From positions 1 to 27,139 of the forward strand of contig NZ_JABBDR010000048.1 in NCBI RefSeq assembly GCF_018854495.1: DNA of 27,139 nt, given 5' to 3'. The notes beneath the pieces were generated by a model. That model did no database searches. It saw only the letters and a program-made list of their open reading frames with translations, and was not told the DNA's origin. The position numbers and the translations under genes were made by a program. The stretch comes from Acidithiobacillus ferruginosus (GTDB lineage: Bacteria; Pseudomonadota; Gammaproteobacteria; Acidithiobacillales; Acidithiobacillaceae). Positions 16,269 to 25,031 of this stretch are shown here, in pieces (positions within the stretch are counted from its first letter, which is position 1; every line of letters begins with the position of its first letter).

Positions 16269-19200
16269 ATGGGCATCCATGTCGTACTGCGACACCAGAC
16301 CGTGTATGACTTTGACCGGCTGGTGGATATCCACCCCCATGTGCTGCGCCTGCGCCCTGCGCCCCATTGTCGCACCCCGATCCTGGCCTACTCGCTCCAT
16401 GTCGAACCGGCCAGGCATTTTCTCAACTGGCAACAGGATCCATTCGGCAACTACCAGGGGCGCCTGGTCTTTCCCGAGCGCGCGCGCTCGCTGAAGGTGG
16501 ATGTAGAGGTCATCGCCGATTTGACCGTGATCGACCCCTTTGATTTCTTCATAGAACCCAGTGCCGAACACTGGCCCTTCCCCTATGACCCCATCCTCCG
16601 CAAGGAACTCGCACCCTACCTGGAACAGGAAGAGGCCGGCCCGTTGCTACGGCGTTTTCTGCTCGATATCCGCCGCCAGCGCCAGCGTACCGTGGATTTT
16701 CTCGTGGCCATCAATCAACGCCTGCAGGGACAGATCGGCTATACCCTGCGAATGGAGGCCGGGGTGCAGACACCGGAGGAGACCCTGAAAAAGGCCAGTG
16801 GCTCCTGCCGCGACAGCGCCTGGCTGATGGTGCAGGTGCTCCGCCACATGGGGCTCGCGGCTCGCTTCGTGTCCGGCTATCTGGTGCAACTGGTGGCCGA
16901 TCAGGCGCCCCTGGATGGACCCGCAGGCCCCGCCAGCGATTTCACGGATCTCCATGCCTGGGTAGAAGTTTATGTCCCCGGCGCCGGCTGGATCGGTCTC
17001 GACCCGACCTCCGGACTGTTTGCCGGAGAGGGCCACATCCCGCTGGCCTGTACCCCGCATTATGAAAGCGCGGCCCCCATTACCGGCGCCACCGGCACCT
17101 GCGAGGCCGAGTTTCACTTCGCCAACACCGTGACCCGCCTGCTGGAAACGCCCCGCGTCACCAAGCCGTACACCGACGGGCAATGGGAACGGATCATGGG
17201 CCTCGGGGATGCGCTGGATCAGCGTTTACAGGCCGCCGACATGCGTCTCACCATGGGCGGCGAACCAACCTTCGTCGCCACTGAAGGAGTGGATGCCGCC
17301 GAATGGAATCAGGAAGCCCTCGGCATGCACAAGCGGGAACGCGCCGAAACGCTGGTGCGTCGCCTCGGCCAGCGCTTCGCGCCCGGCGCACTGCTGCACA
17401 CGGGTGAGGGCAAATGGTATCCCGGCGAAGCGCTGCCGCGTTGGGCGCTCGGTCTGTACTGGCGCAAGGATGGGTTCCCCCTGTGGCGCGAGCCCCGGCT
17501 GCTCGCCGAGCCGCTGCACGACTACGGCTGGCAGGCGGATGACATCCACAACTTCGCCTGTACCCTGACCCGTCATCTGCAACTCGACAGCGACCGTCTG
17601 CTGCCCGCTTACGAGGACGCCTGGCATATCCTGCATCAGGAGGGCCGCACTCCGATCGATATCGATCTCAGCACCCATCGCCTCGACGACCCGCTGGAAC
17701 GCCAGGCGCTGATCGGCAAATTGCAGGCGGGACTCGATCAGCCGGTGGGCTGGGTACTGCCCCTCGCCTGGGACTGGAAACAGCGGCGCTGGTACTCGGC
17801 GCCGTGGAGTTTCCGGGGCGGGCGGCTGATTCTGCTGCCTGGCGACTCGCCGCTGGGCATGCGTCTGCCCCTCGACAGCCTGCCCTGGGTCGTCGAAGCC
17901 CATAAAAAGTGGCAGCCGGAGACTGATCCCTTCGCGCCCATGCCGGCATTGCCGGACATCCACGGCGAGATCGCCGCGCGTGACAGCCATGTCCCTGAAG
18001 CGCAGCCATCGTCCACGACGGACCAGCGACTCTGGGAGGAGATCCCCCATACCGCAGTCACTCTGGAAATCCGCAAAGGTTGCCTGTACTGCTTCTTCCC
18101 GCCCTTGCAGGTGGCGGAACACTATCTGTACCTGCTCGGCGCGGTCGAACATAGCGCCACCGAACTCAATATGCCGGTAGTCATCGAGGGTTATGCGCCG
18201 CCCAGCGATCCACGGGTGGAGAAGCTGCTCGTCACCCCCGACCCTGGGGTCATCGAGGTGAATATCCATCCTTCCACGCACTGGCAGGAGATGGTGAAAA
18301 AGACCACGGCCCTCTATGACGATGCCCACGCCTGTCGGCTGACCGCCGAAAAATTCATGCTGGATGGACGCCATACCGGCACCGGCGGCGGCAATCACAT
18401 GACACTCGGCGGCGCCACTCCCGGCGACAGTCCCTTTTTGCGCCGCCCCGATCTGCTGCAGAGCCTCATCACCTACTGGCAGCATCACCCGGCCTTGTCC
18501 TATTTTTTCAGTGGCATGTTTATCGGCCCCACCAGTCAATCGCCGCGGGTGGATGAGGCGCGCCATGAGGCCCTTTACGAGCTGGAGATCGCTTTTGCTC
18601 AGGTGCCGCCCGGCATCGTGCCGCAGCCATGGCTGGTGGACCGTCTCTTCCGCAATCTACTGGTGGACATTACCGGCAACACCCACCGCGCCGAAATCTG
18701 TATCGACAAGCTCTATTCGCCGGTCGGGGCCGCTGGCAGGCAGGGGCTGGTGGAACTACGGGCCTTCGAGATGCCGCCCCACGCACGCATGAGCCTCGCG
18801 CAGCAACTGCTGGTGCGCAGCCTTTTGCTGCGTTTCTGGGAAACCCCCTATCGTCATGAACTGGTGCGCTGGGGCACCGCCCTCCACGATCGCTTCATGC
18901 TACCCCATTATCTCTGGGAGGACCTGCGCGATATTTGCGCGGACCTGCAGGAACACGATATTCCCTTCCATCTCGACTGGCTGGCACCCTTCTCCGAGTT
19001 TCGCTTTCCACGATACGGTCACGTCCGGATCGGCGAGATCGACATCGAATTGCGCGCCGCCATCGAACCCTGGCACGTTCTCGGCGAAGAGATGACGGGT
19101 AGCGGCACGGCGCGCTATGTGGACTCATCGGTCGAACGGCTGCAGGTGCGGGTAACGGGCATGACTCCGGGACGCCATGTGCTCGCCTGCAACGGACGAC

Positions 19201-19631
19201 GGGTGCCGCTGCAGGCCACTCGTGCGCACGATGCGCAGGTAGCCGGGGTACGCTACCGCGCCTGGCAACCGCCATCCGCGCTGCACCCCACCATTCCGGT
19301 GCATACGCCGCTGACTTTTGACCTGATCGACACCTGGAATGGGCGTAGCGTGGGCGGCTGCAGCTACCACGTCATGCATCCCGGCGGGCGCAATCCGGAG
19401 GCCTTCCCGGTCAATGCCTGGGAAGCAGAGGCGCGGCGCCAGAGCCGTTTCACCACGACCGGCCACAGTCAGGGCCCGCAACTGGAGCCGATCCTGCAGG
19501 GTCCGGGCGAGAGCCTTTTCGTGCCAACCGGCAGCGGTGAGCAGGCTTGGCTGCCCCCCCACGCGGAAGATCAACCAGACTATCCCCATACCCTGGACCT
19601 ACGCATGGCGCGGCCCATGGCATCAGGCTGA
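16269..19631 (+). CDS. Transglutaminase-like / DUF2126 putative amidoligase fusion
   Basis: A 1120-residue protein. The N-terminal 300 residues are a bacterial transglutaminase-like cysteine peptidase fold: a beta-rich N-terminal region, then Cys180 in ASGSCRDSAWL, His229 in DLHAWVEVY and Asp245 in GLDPTSGL, a complete catalytic triad. The remaining about 800 residues are DUF2126 (putative amidoligase): 'MRLTMGGEPTFVA', 'GEGKWYPGEALPRWALGLYWR', 'DPGVIEVNIHPS', 'TGTGGGNHMTLGG' and 'FMLPHYLWEDL'. The two-domain length matches full-length homologues. It would either form or cleave amide bonds made by the ATP-grasp protein. It is last in the operon and is followed by a strong terminator at 19715. 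Confidence 0.93.
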   Translation: MGIHVVLRHQTVYDFDRLVDIHPHVLRLRPAPHCRTPILAYSLHVEPARHFLNWQQDPFGNYQGRLVFPERARSLKVDVEVIADLTVIDPFDFFIEPSAEHWPFPYDPILRKELAPYLEQEEAGPLLRRFLLDIRRQRQRTVDFLVAINQRLQGQIGYTLRMEAGVQTPEETLKKASGSCRDSAWLMVQVLRHMGLAARFVSGYLVQLVADQAPLDGPAGPASDFTDLHAWVEVYVPGAGWIGLDPTSGLFAGEGHIPLACTPHYESAAPITGATGTCEAEFHFANTVTRLLETPRVTKPYTDGQWERIMGLGDALDQRLQAADMRLTMGGEPTFVATEGVDAAEWNQEALGMHKRERAETLVRRLGQRFAPGALLHTGEGKWYPGEALPRWALGLYWRKDGFPLWREPRLLAEPLHDYGWQADDIHNFACTLTRHLQLDSDRLLPAYEDAWHILHQEGRTPIDIDLSTHRLDDPLERQALIGKLQAGLDQPVGWVLPLAWDWKQRRWYSAPWSFRGGRLILLPGDSPLGMRLPLDSLPWVVEAHKKWQPETDPFAPMPALPDIHGEIAARDSHVPEAQPSSTTDQRLWEEIPHTAVTLEIRKGCLYCFFPPLQVAEHYLYLLGAVEHSATELNMPVVIEGYAPPSDPRVEKLLVTPDPGVIEVNIHPSTHWQEMVKKTTALYDDAHACRLTAEKFMLDGRHTGTGGGNHMTLGGATPGDSPFLRRPDLLQSLITYWQHHPALSYFFSGMFIGPTSQSPRVDEARHEALYELEIAFAQVPPGIVPQPWLVDRLFRNLLVDITGNTHRAEICIDKLYSPVGAAGRQGLVELRAFEMPPHARMSLAQQLLVRSLLLRFWETPYRHELVRWGTALHDRFMLPHYLWEDLRDICADLQEHDIPFHLDWLAPFSEFRFPRYGHVRIGEIDIELRAAIEPWHVLGEEMTGSGTARYVDSSVERLQVRVTGMTPGRHVLACNGRRVPLQATRAHDAQVAGVRYRAWQPPSALHPTIPVHTPLTFDLIDTWNGRSVGGCSYHVMHPGGRNPEAFPVNAWEAEARRQSRFTTTGHSQGPQLEPILQGPGESLFVPTGSGEQAWLPPHAEDQPDYPHTLDLRMARPMASG

Positions 19632-19714
19632 AAGACTGCATCGAACATGGCACGCTTCCTGCTTCATAAATACTGATCATGGTCATGTGATCACTCCTCC
19701 TCAAGTGGCTTCCA

Positions 19715-19738
19715 GGGCGGTTATTCCGCCCTTTTTTT
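19715..19738 (+). terminator. Rho-independent terminator of the ATP-grasp operon
   Basis: GGGCGG-TTATT-CCGCCC followed by seven T, 84 bp after the transglutaminase stop. It separates this operon from prkA, which has its own promoter in the same 460-bp gap. Confidence 0.9.
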
Positions 19739-19864
19739 CGTCCTCAAGGCAAACGTTCTTGAAAAAAATATGTAGAACAATAGGTTAAAAACTACCGCCG
19801 TCCCCGAACCAACCATCTACCAGGGATGAAGCACCCGCGCTGCACTGGCGCATCCCCAGGTTCT

Positions 19865-19900
19865 GCACCATACTTGTGCAGTGGCGCACCACTCCAGCGC
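19865..19900. promoter_or_regulatory. Paired NtrC sites upstream of prkA
   Basis: The main site GCACCATACTTGTGC (19865-19879) is an exact GCAC-N7-GTGC. A second site GCACCACTCCAGCGC (19886-19900) has one arm mismatch and is centred 21 bp downstream. The main site is about 104 bp before the -24 element. The 460-bp gap between the transglutaminase and prkA holds the upstream terminator, these sites and the duplicated sigma-54 promoter; I see no gene in it. Confidence 0.75.
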
Positions 19901-19952
19901 ACCCTATTCGGGGTGATTGCACGCTGTCATCTCCATGGTAGAACAGCAGGCA

Positions 19953-19992
19953 ACTGGGGCAGGAAATGTCAGACTGGCACAGGAAATGCTAG
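19953..19992 (+). repeat. Tandem 20-bp repeat carrying the prkA sigma-54 promoter
   Basis: Two abutting 20-bp units, 19953-19972 and 19973-19992, agree at 16 of 20 positions (shared core CAGGAAATG). The second unit is the functional-looking -24/-12 element. The first has lost the -12 GC (TGTC) and reads TGGGGC at -24. Confidence 0.8.
19975..19990 (+). promoter_or_regulatory. Sigma-54 promoter of prkA
   Basis: TGGCAC-AGGAA-ATGCT with exact GG-N10-GC spacing; the -24 box is perfect and the -12 box has one deviation (ATGC for TTGC). It lies about 100 bp upstream of the prkA ATG. The E. coli orthologue yeaG is a known NtrC/sigma-54 target, which supports the call. Confidence 0.8.
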
Positions 19993-20091
19993 TTTCATGG
20001 TGTACCCGGGGGTCTTCCCCATGAGCGAACCGCGACGACCGATGGCAGGTCTAACTAATCGCAGACGCGGCAATGCCGCAAGGAGTGGCAA

Positions 20092-22026
20092 ATGGCGTTA
20101 TTCGACCGTTACCAGGAGCGTTTCCTGCAGCAGCAGGAAGTCACCCTTTCCATCGATGCCTATCTCGACCTTTGTGCCCGGGAGCCCATGGCTTACGCCA
20201 CCGCCGCGGAGCGGATGCTGGCGGCCATCGGCGAGCCACAGGTGGTGGACACCCAGGCTGATCCCCGGCTGTCGCGCATTTTCATGAACCGCAAACTGCT
20301 CACCTATCCCGCCTTCAAGGACTTCTATGGCATTGAAGACGTGGTGGAAAACCTCGTCGCGTATTTCCGTCACGCAGCGCAGGGACTGGAAGAGCGCAAA
20401 CAGATTCTCTATCTGCTCGGTCCGGTGGGCGCCGCCAAATCGTCTCTGGCGGAACGCCTGAAGAGCCTGATGGAGCACTATCCCATCTACTGCCTCGCCG
20501 CCCATGGCAGGGTATCGCCACTCTTCGAGTCGCCCCTCGGTCTCTTTGACCGGGATGAAGATGGCCCGGTGCTGGAAGACCGCTTCGGCATTCCCTCCCG
20601 CGCCCTCCATGGCGTAATGTCGCCCTGGGCCGCCAAACGACTGCGCGAGTTTGGTGGTGACATTCGCAAGTTCACCGTGCACCGCCTGATGCCGTCGCAG
20701 TTGCACCAGGTGGGGATCACCAAGGTGGAACCGGGCGACGAGAACAATCAGGATATTTCCAGCCTCGTCGGCAAAGTGGATATCCGCAAGCTGGAAGATT
20801 TCTCCCAGGACGATCCCGATGCCTATTCCTATGCGGGCGGCCTCAACGTCGCCACTCAGGGCGTGCTGGAGTTCGTCGAGATGTTCAAGGCGCCCATCAA
20901 GATGCTCCACCCTCTGCTGACGGCCACCCAGGAGGGCACCTACAACGGTACCGAAGGTTTCGGCGCCATGCCCTTCCAGGGCATCATCCTGGCCCACAGC
21001 AATGAATCGGAATGGTCTGCTTTCCGCAATAACAAGCGCAACGAGGCGTTCCTCGACCGCGTCTATATCGTCAAGGTGCCCTATTGCCTGCGCGTCACGG
21101 AGGAGACGCAGATCTACCACAAGCTCCTCGAAAGCAGCGCCCTCAACGCTGCCCCCTGTGCCCCCGATACCATGGACATGCTGGCCCGTTTCTCCGTCCT
21201 CAGCCGTCTCAAGGAGCCCGGCAACAGCAGCCTGTGGTCCAAGATGGAGGTCTACGATGGCAAGTCCCTCAAAGATCGGGACCCCAAGGCCAAAAGCCTG
21301 CAGGAATATCGTGACGCGTCCGGCGTGGACGAGGGCATGGACGGCATTTCCACGCGCTTCGCTTACAAAATCCTGTCACGCACCTTCAACTTCGACAGCG
21401 ACGAGATAGCGGCCAACCCGGTACACCTCCTGCATGTGCTGGAAACCCAGGTCCGTGCCGAACAGTTTCCGGCAGAACTGGAATCCCGCTATCTCGCCTT
21501 CCTCAAGACCGAACTGGCCCCCCGTTATGCCGAGTTCCTCGGTCTGGAAATTCAGAAGGCCTATCTGGAGAGTTATGGCGATTACGGCCAGAATCTCTTT
21601 GACCGCTACATCCAGTACGCCGATTTCTGGCTGCAGGATACGGAATTCCGTGACCCCGATACCGGGCAACTCATGGACCGCAGCCTGCTCAACGAAGAAC
21701 TGGAAAAAATCGAGAAACCGGCGGGCATCGCCAACCCCAAGGATTTCCGCAACGAAGTGGTGAACTTCGTGTTGCGGGTCAAGGCATCCAACGACGGCGT
21801 CAGCCCGGCCTGGACCAGTTATGAGAAGCTGCGCGCGGTCATCGAGAAGAAGATGTTTGCCAATACCGAAGATCTGCTACCGGTGATTTCCTTCGGCAAG
21901 AAGAGCTCCTCGGAGGACGAACGCAAACATCAGGACTTTGTCGCACGAATGACTTCCAAGGGCTACACCGAAAAGCAGGTACGCCTGCTGGTGGACTGGT
22001 ATATGCGTTATCGCAAGCATCATTAG
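20092..22026 (+). CDS. prkA: PrkA/YeaG family serine protein kinase (AAA+ plus kinase-like domain)
   Basis: A 644-residue cytoplasmic protein, the same length as E. coli YeaG. ATG 20092 has AAGGAG about 7 bases upstream. An N-terminal AAA+ ('PrkA AAA') domain covers about 60-400: 'QILYLLGPVGAAKSSLAERLKS' with Lys116, 'EPGDENNQDISSLVGKVDIRKLE', 'EFVEMFKAPIKMLHPLLTATQEG' and 'IILAHSNESEW'. The C-terminal PrkA domain includes 'YEKLRAVIEKKMFANTEDLLPVISFG'. The P-loop reads GPVGAAKSS, whereas relatives I recall have GPVGGGKSS, so the invariant second glycine is Ala115. The family acts in stationary-phase and nitrogen-starvation stress with YeaH and SpoVR/YcgB. The gene is monocistronic, ending in a terminator. 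Confidence 0.95.
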   Translation: MALFDRYQERFLQQQEVTLSIDAYLDLCAREPMAYATAAERMLAAIGEPQVVDTQADPRLSRIFMNRKLLTYPAFKDFYGIEDVVENLVAYFRHAAQGLEERKQILYLLGPVGAAKSSLAERLKSLMEHYPIYCLAAHGRVSPLFESPLGLFDRDEDGPVLEDRFGIPSRALHGVMSPWAAKRLREFGGDIRKFTVHRLMPSQLHQVGITKVEPGDENNQDISSLVGKVDIRKLEDFSQDDPDAYSYAGGLNVATQGVLEFVEMFKAPIKMLHPLLTATQEGTYNGTEGFGAMPFQGIILAHSNESEWSAFRNNKRNEAFLDRVYIVKVPYCLRVTEETQIYHKLLESSALNAAPCAPDTMDMLARFSVLSRLKEPGNSSLWSKMEVYDGKSLKDRDPKAKSLQEYRDASGVDEGMDGISTRFAYKILSRTFNFDSDEIAANPVHLLHVLETQVRAEQFPAELESRYLAFLKTELAPRYAEFLGLEIQKAYLESYGDYGQNLFDRYIQYADFWLQDTEFRDPDTGQLMDRSLLNEELEKIEKPAGIANPKDFRNEVVNFVLRVKASNDGVSPAWTSYEKLRAVIEKKMFANTEDLLPVISFGKKSSSEDERKHQDFVARMTSKGYTEKQVRLLVDWYMRYRKHH

Positions 22027-22086
22027 AGGCCCCGTGCCATCGCAGAGAGGGCCAACGGCCCGCGCTTCGACCTGTCCCGCTATCCT

Positions 22087-22109
22087 GCCCGCACCCGCGG
22101 GCTTTTTTT
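22087..22109 (+). terminator. Rho-independent terminator of prkA
   Basis: GCCCGC-ACCC-GCGGGC followed by seven T, 61 bp after the prkA stop. It isolates prkA from amtB, so the split between prkA and yeaH is a real transcriptional boundary. Confidence 0.9.
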
Positions 22110-22145
22110 GACCGGGATGGCCGACTCCACCAGCGCAGCGGATAG

Positions 22146-22166
22146 AGCGCACCATTTTGGTGCGCT
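22146..22166. promoter_or_regulatory. Perfect NtrC palindrome upstream of amtB
   Basis: A 21-bp perfect palindrome with nine-base arms (AGCGCACCA / TGGTGCGCT) around TTT, containing the exact core GCAC-N7-GTGC. Its centre is about 72 bp upstream of the -24 box. It is the most symmetric NtrC-type site in the window. Confidence 0.85.
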
Positions 22167-22226
22167 CGGCATTCCCGGTCTCCTGCCACGATCCATGAGC
22201 CCTTATCTTTCCTGAGCCTGCCTGGC

Positions 22227-22242
22227 TTGCACACTTATTGCT
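22227..22242 (+). promoter_or_regulatory. Sigma-54 promoter of amtB
   Basis: TTGCAC-ACTTA-TTGCT: the -12 box is perfect and the -24 box has TTG for TGG, with the correct spacing. It lies about 65 bp before the amtB ATG. The weaker -24 may make it more dependent on NtrC. Confidence 0.7.
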
Positions 22243-22305
22243 TGACGCTACCTGAGCAAGCACGGGGCGAACGGCCCCATAACGGGCAAAAAAAGGAGCG
22301 ACAAG

Positions 22306-23622
<1,317 letters not shown>

Positions 23623-23632
23623 ACCGTGTTCT

Positions 23633-23662
23633 CGGTGGGCCGTCCCTGGGGGAGGTCCACCG
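23633..23662 (+). other. Stem-loop between amtB and yeaH
   Basis: An 8-bp stem (CGGTGGGC / GTCCACCG, one G-T pair) enclosing an inner TCCC/GGGA pairing. There is no T-run, so it is not a standard terminator. It could be an attenuator, an RNA-processing site or an mRNA-stabilising element separating amtB from yeaH-spoVR. Confidence 0.5.
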
Positions 23663-23723
23663 TAACCATCCGCCCCATTTTAGGTCATAATGAGGGTGAG
23701 GCGTCGCCACCAGGGAGTCTGCC

Positions 23724-25031
23724 ATGAGCATGATCATCGACCGGCGCAGTTCCGGAACCCGATCCACGGCCAATCAGGATCGCCTGCAAAGACGTGTCCG
23801 CGCCCGACTCAAGGTCGCCGTCGAAAAAATGGCCCGCTCCGGCTCCATTGAGGATCTGGCTAATACCGACCAACCCGTTTCCATCCCCACCCGCGATCTC
23901 CATGAACCCAGCTTTCACCGCGACCTCAGCGATACCTCCTGGGAGCGGGTGTTACCCGGTAACAAGGAATATCAGCGTGGCGACGAAATCAACAAACCCG
24001 AAGGAGGTGGCCGCTCCGGTAAAAGCCGCGAGGGCTCACCCGACGGTCTGGGTGACGACGAAGTGGCCATCGTCCTCTCCGCCGACGAGTTTCTGGACCT
24101 GCTCTTCGACGGGCTGGCCTTACCCAACCTGCGCAAGACCGCGCAGGGGGATATCCAGGCCGATCAATGGCGGCGGGCGGGTTTCATCAAGGACGGCAGC
24201 CCCTCCCGCATGCACGTCGGCCGCACCATGCGTGCCGCCCGTGCCCGCCGCCTCGCCCTGCGTGCCGGAAAACGCCGCGAATTGCAGGATCTGCTGGATG
24301 CTCGCAACGTCCTGCGGGAGGAGATTCAAGGCCGTCTGGCACAGAAGCAGGATGTCTCCGTAGAGCAGGAGCGCCTCAGCGAACTGGATCATCAGATTGA
24401 CGCGTTGGAGCGCAAAATCAAAGCGATTCCATTCATCGACGAGGCCGACCTGCGCTTCGCCCATATCGACCAGCAACCCCACCCCATTACCAACGCGGTG
24501 ATGTTCTGCGTCATGGACGTTTCGGGCAGTATGGGTGAAAAGGAAAAGGACCTGGCCAAGCGCTTCTTTCTGCTGCTATATCTGTTCCTGCACCGGCACT
24601 ATCAGGCCGTGCAGATGGTCTTCATCAAGCACCACAGCACCGCCTCGGAGTGCACTGAACAGGCGTTTTTCGGCGCCCGCGAGGGAGGTGGGACGCTGGT
24701 CTCTCCGGCCATCATCCTGAGTGAAGAAATCATGCAACAACGCTTTCCCCCGGACCGATGGAATGTCTATCTGGCACAGGTATCCGACGGTGATAATTAT
24801 TTTGCCGACAACGCCGTGGTGGAAGAGCACCTTCTGAACCTGCTGCCACGCCTGCGCAACCTCTTCTATCTGGAGGTCAACCGGGACAGCGAGAGTGACC
24901 TTCTGCGACTCTATGATGCCATTGCCCAGGACTTCCCGGAGCTGGTCACCGCCCGCGCCAGCGAGCGCGAGGATATCTACCCGATGTTCCGGACACTCTT
25001 TGCCACTGAGGAGACGCCAAGCCATGTCTAG
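23724..25031 (+). CDS. yeaH: YeaH (DUF444/UPF0229) VWA-like protein
   Basis: A 435-residue protein. ATG 23724 has GGGAG 6 bases upstream. The N-terminus MSMIIDRRSSGTRSTANQDRLQRRVRARLK is the DUF444 signature. A low-complexity Gly/Ser/Lys stretch at about 93-112 links to a helical part (coiled coil about 170-235). A von Willebrand A-like domain follows, with the MIDAS motif DVSGSMG (265-271), 'GGGTLVSPAI' and 'VSDGDNYF' completing the metal site. YeaH works with PrkA/YeaG and SpoVR/YcgB in stress survival; the biochemical role is not known. The stop overlaps the spoVR start by 8 bases. I saw no separate promoter that I trust in the 101-bp gap after amtB. Confidence 0.94.
   Translation: MSMIIDRRSSGTRSTANQDRLQRRVRARLKVAVEKMARSGSIEDLANTDQPVSIPTRDLHEPSFHRDLSDTSWERVLPGNKEYQRGDEINKPEGGGRSGKSREGSPDGLGDDEVAIVLSADEFLDLLFDGLALPNLRKTAQGDIQADQWRRAGFIKDGSPSRMHVGRTMRAARARRLALRAGKRRELQDLLDARNVLREEIQGRLAQKQDVSVEQERLSELDHQIDALERKIKAIPFIDEADLRFAHIDQQPHPITNAVMFCVMDVSGSMGEKEKDLAKRFFLLLYLFLHRHYQAVQMVFIKHHSTASECTEQAFFGAREGGGTLVSPAIILSEEIMQQRFPPDRWNVYLAQVSDGDNYFADNAVVEEHLLNLLPRLRNLFYLEVNRDSESDLLRLYDAIAQDFPELVTARASEREDIYPMFRTLFATEETPSHV

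Noticed and set aside
17226..18566. Minus-strand open frame of 446 codons within the transglutaminase/DUF2126 gene
   Set aside because: High-GC antisense shadow; the plus strand encodes conserved family motifs throughout the same interval.
19669..19693. TGATCA repeated at 19674-19679 and 19688-19693 as an operator
   Set aside because: Two self-complementary six-mers between a stop codon and a terminator; no promoter nearby, so probably chance or part of the 3' end structure.
19753..19790. AT-rich stretch upstream of prkA (TTGAAA with TAGGTT) as a vegetative promoter
   Set aside because: The -10 candidate is poor, and the stretch precedes the NtrC sites by about 100 bp; a weak second start cannot be excluded but is not supported.
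23694..23711. GG-N10-GC pattern just upstream of yeaH as a sigma-54 promoter
   Set aside because: Only the two dinucleotides fit; the flanking bases do not resemble TGGCAC or TTGC, no NtrC site is near, and it nearly overlaps the ribosome-binding site.
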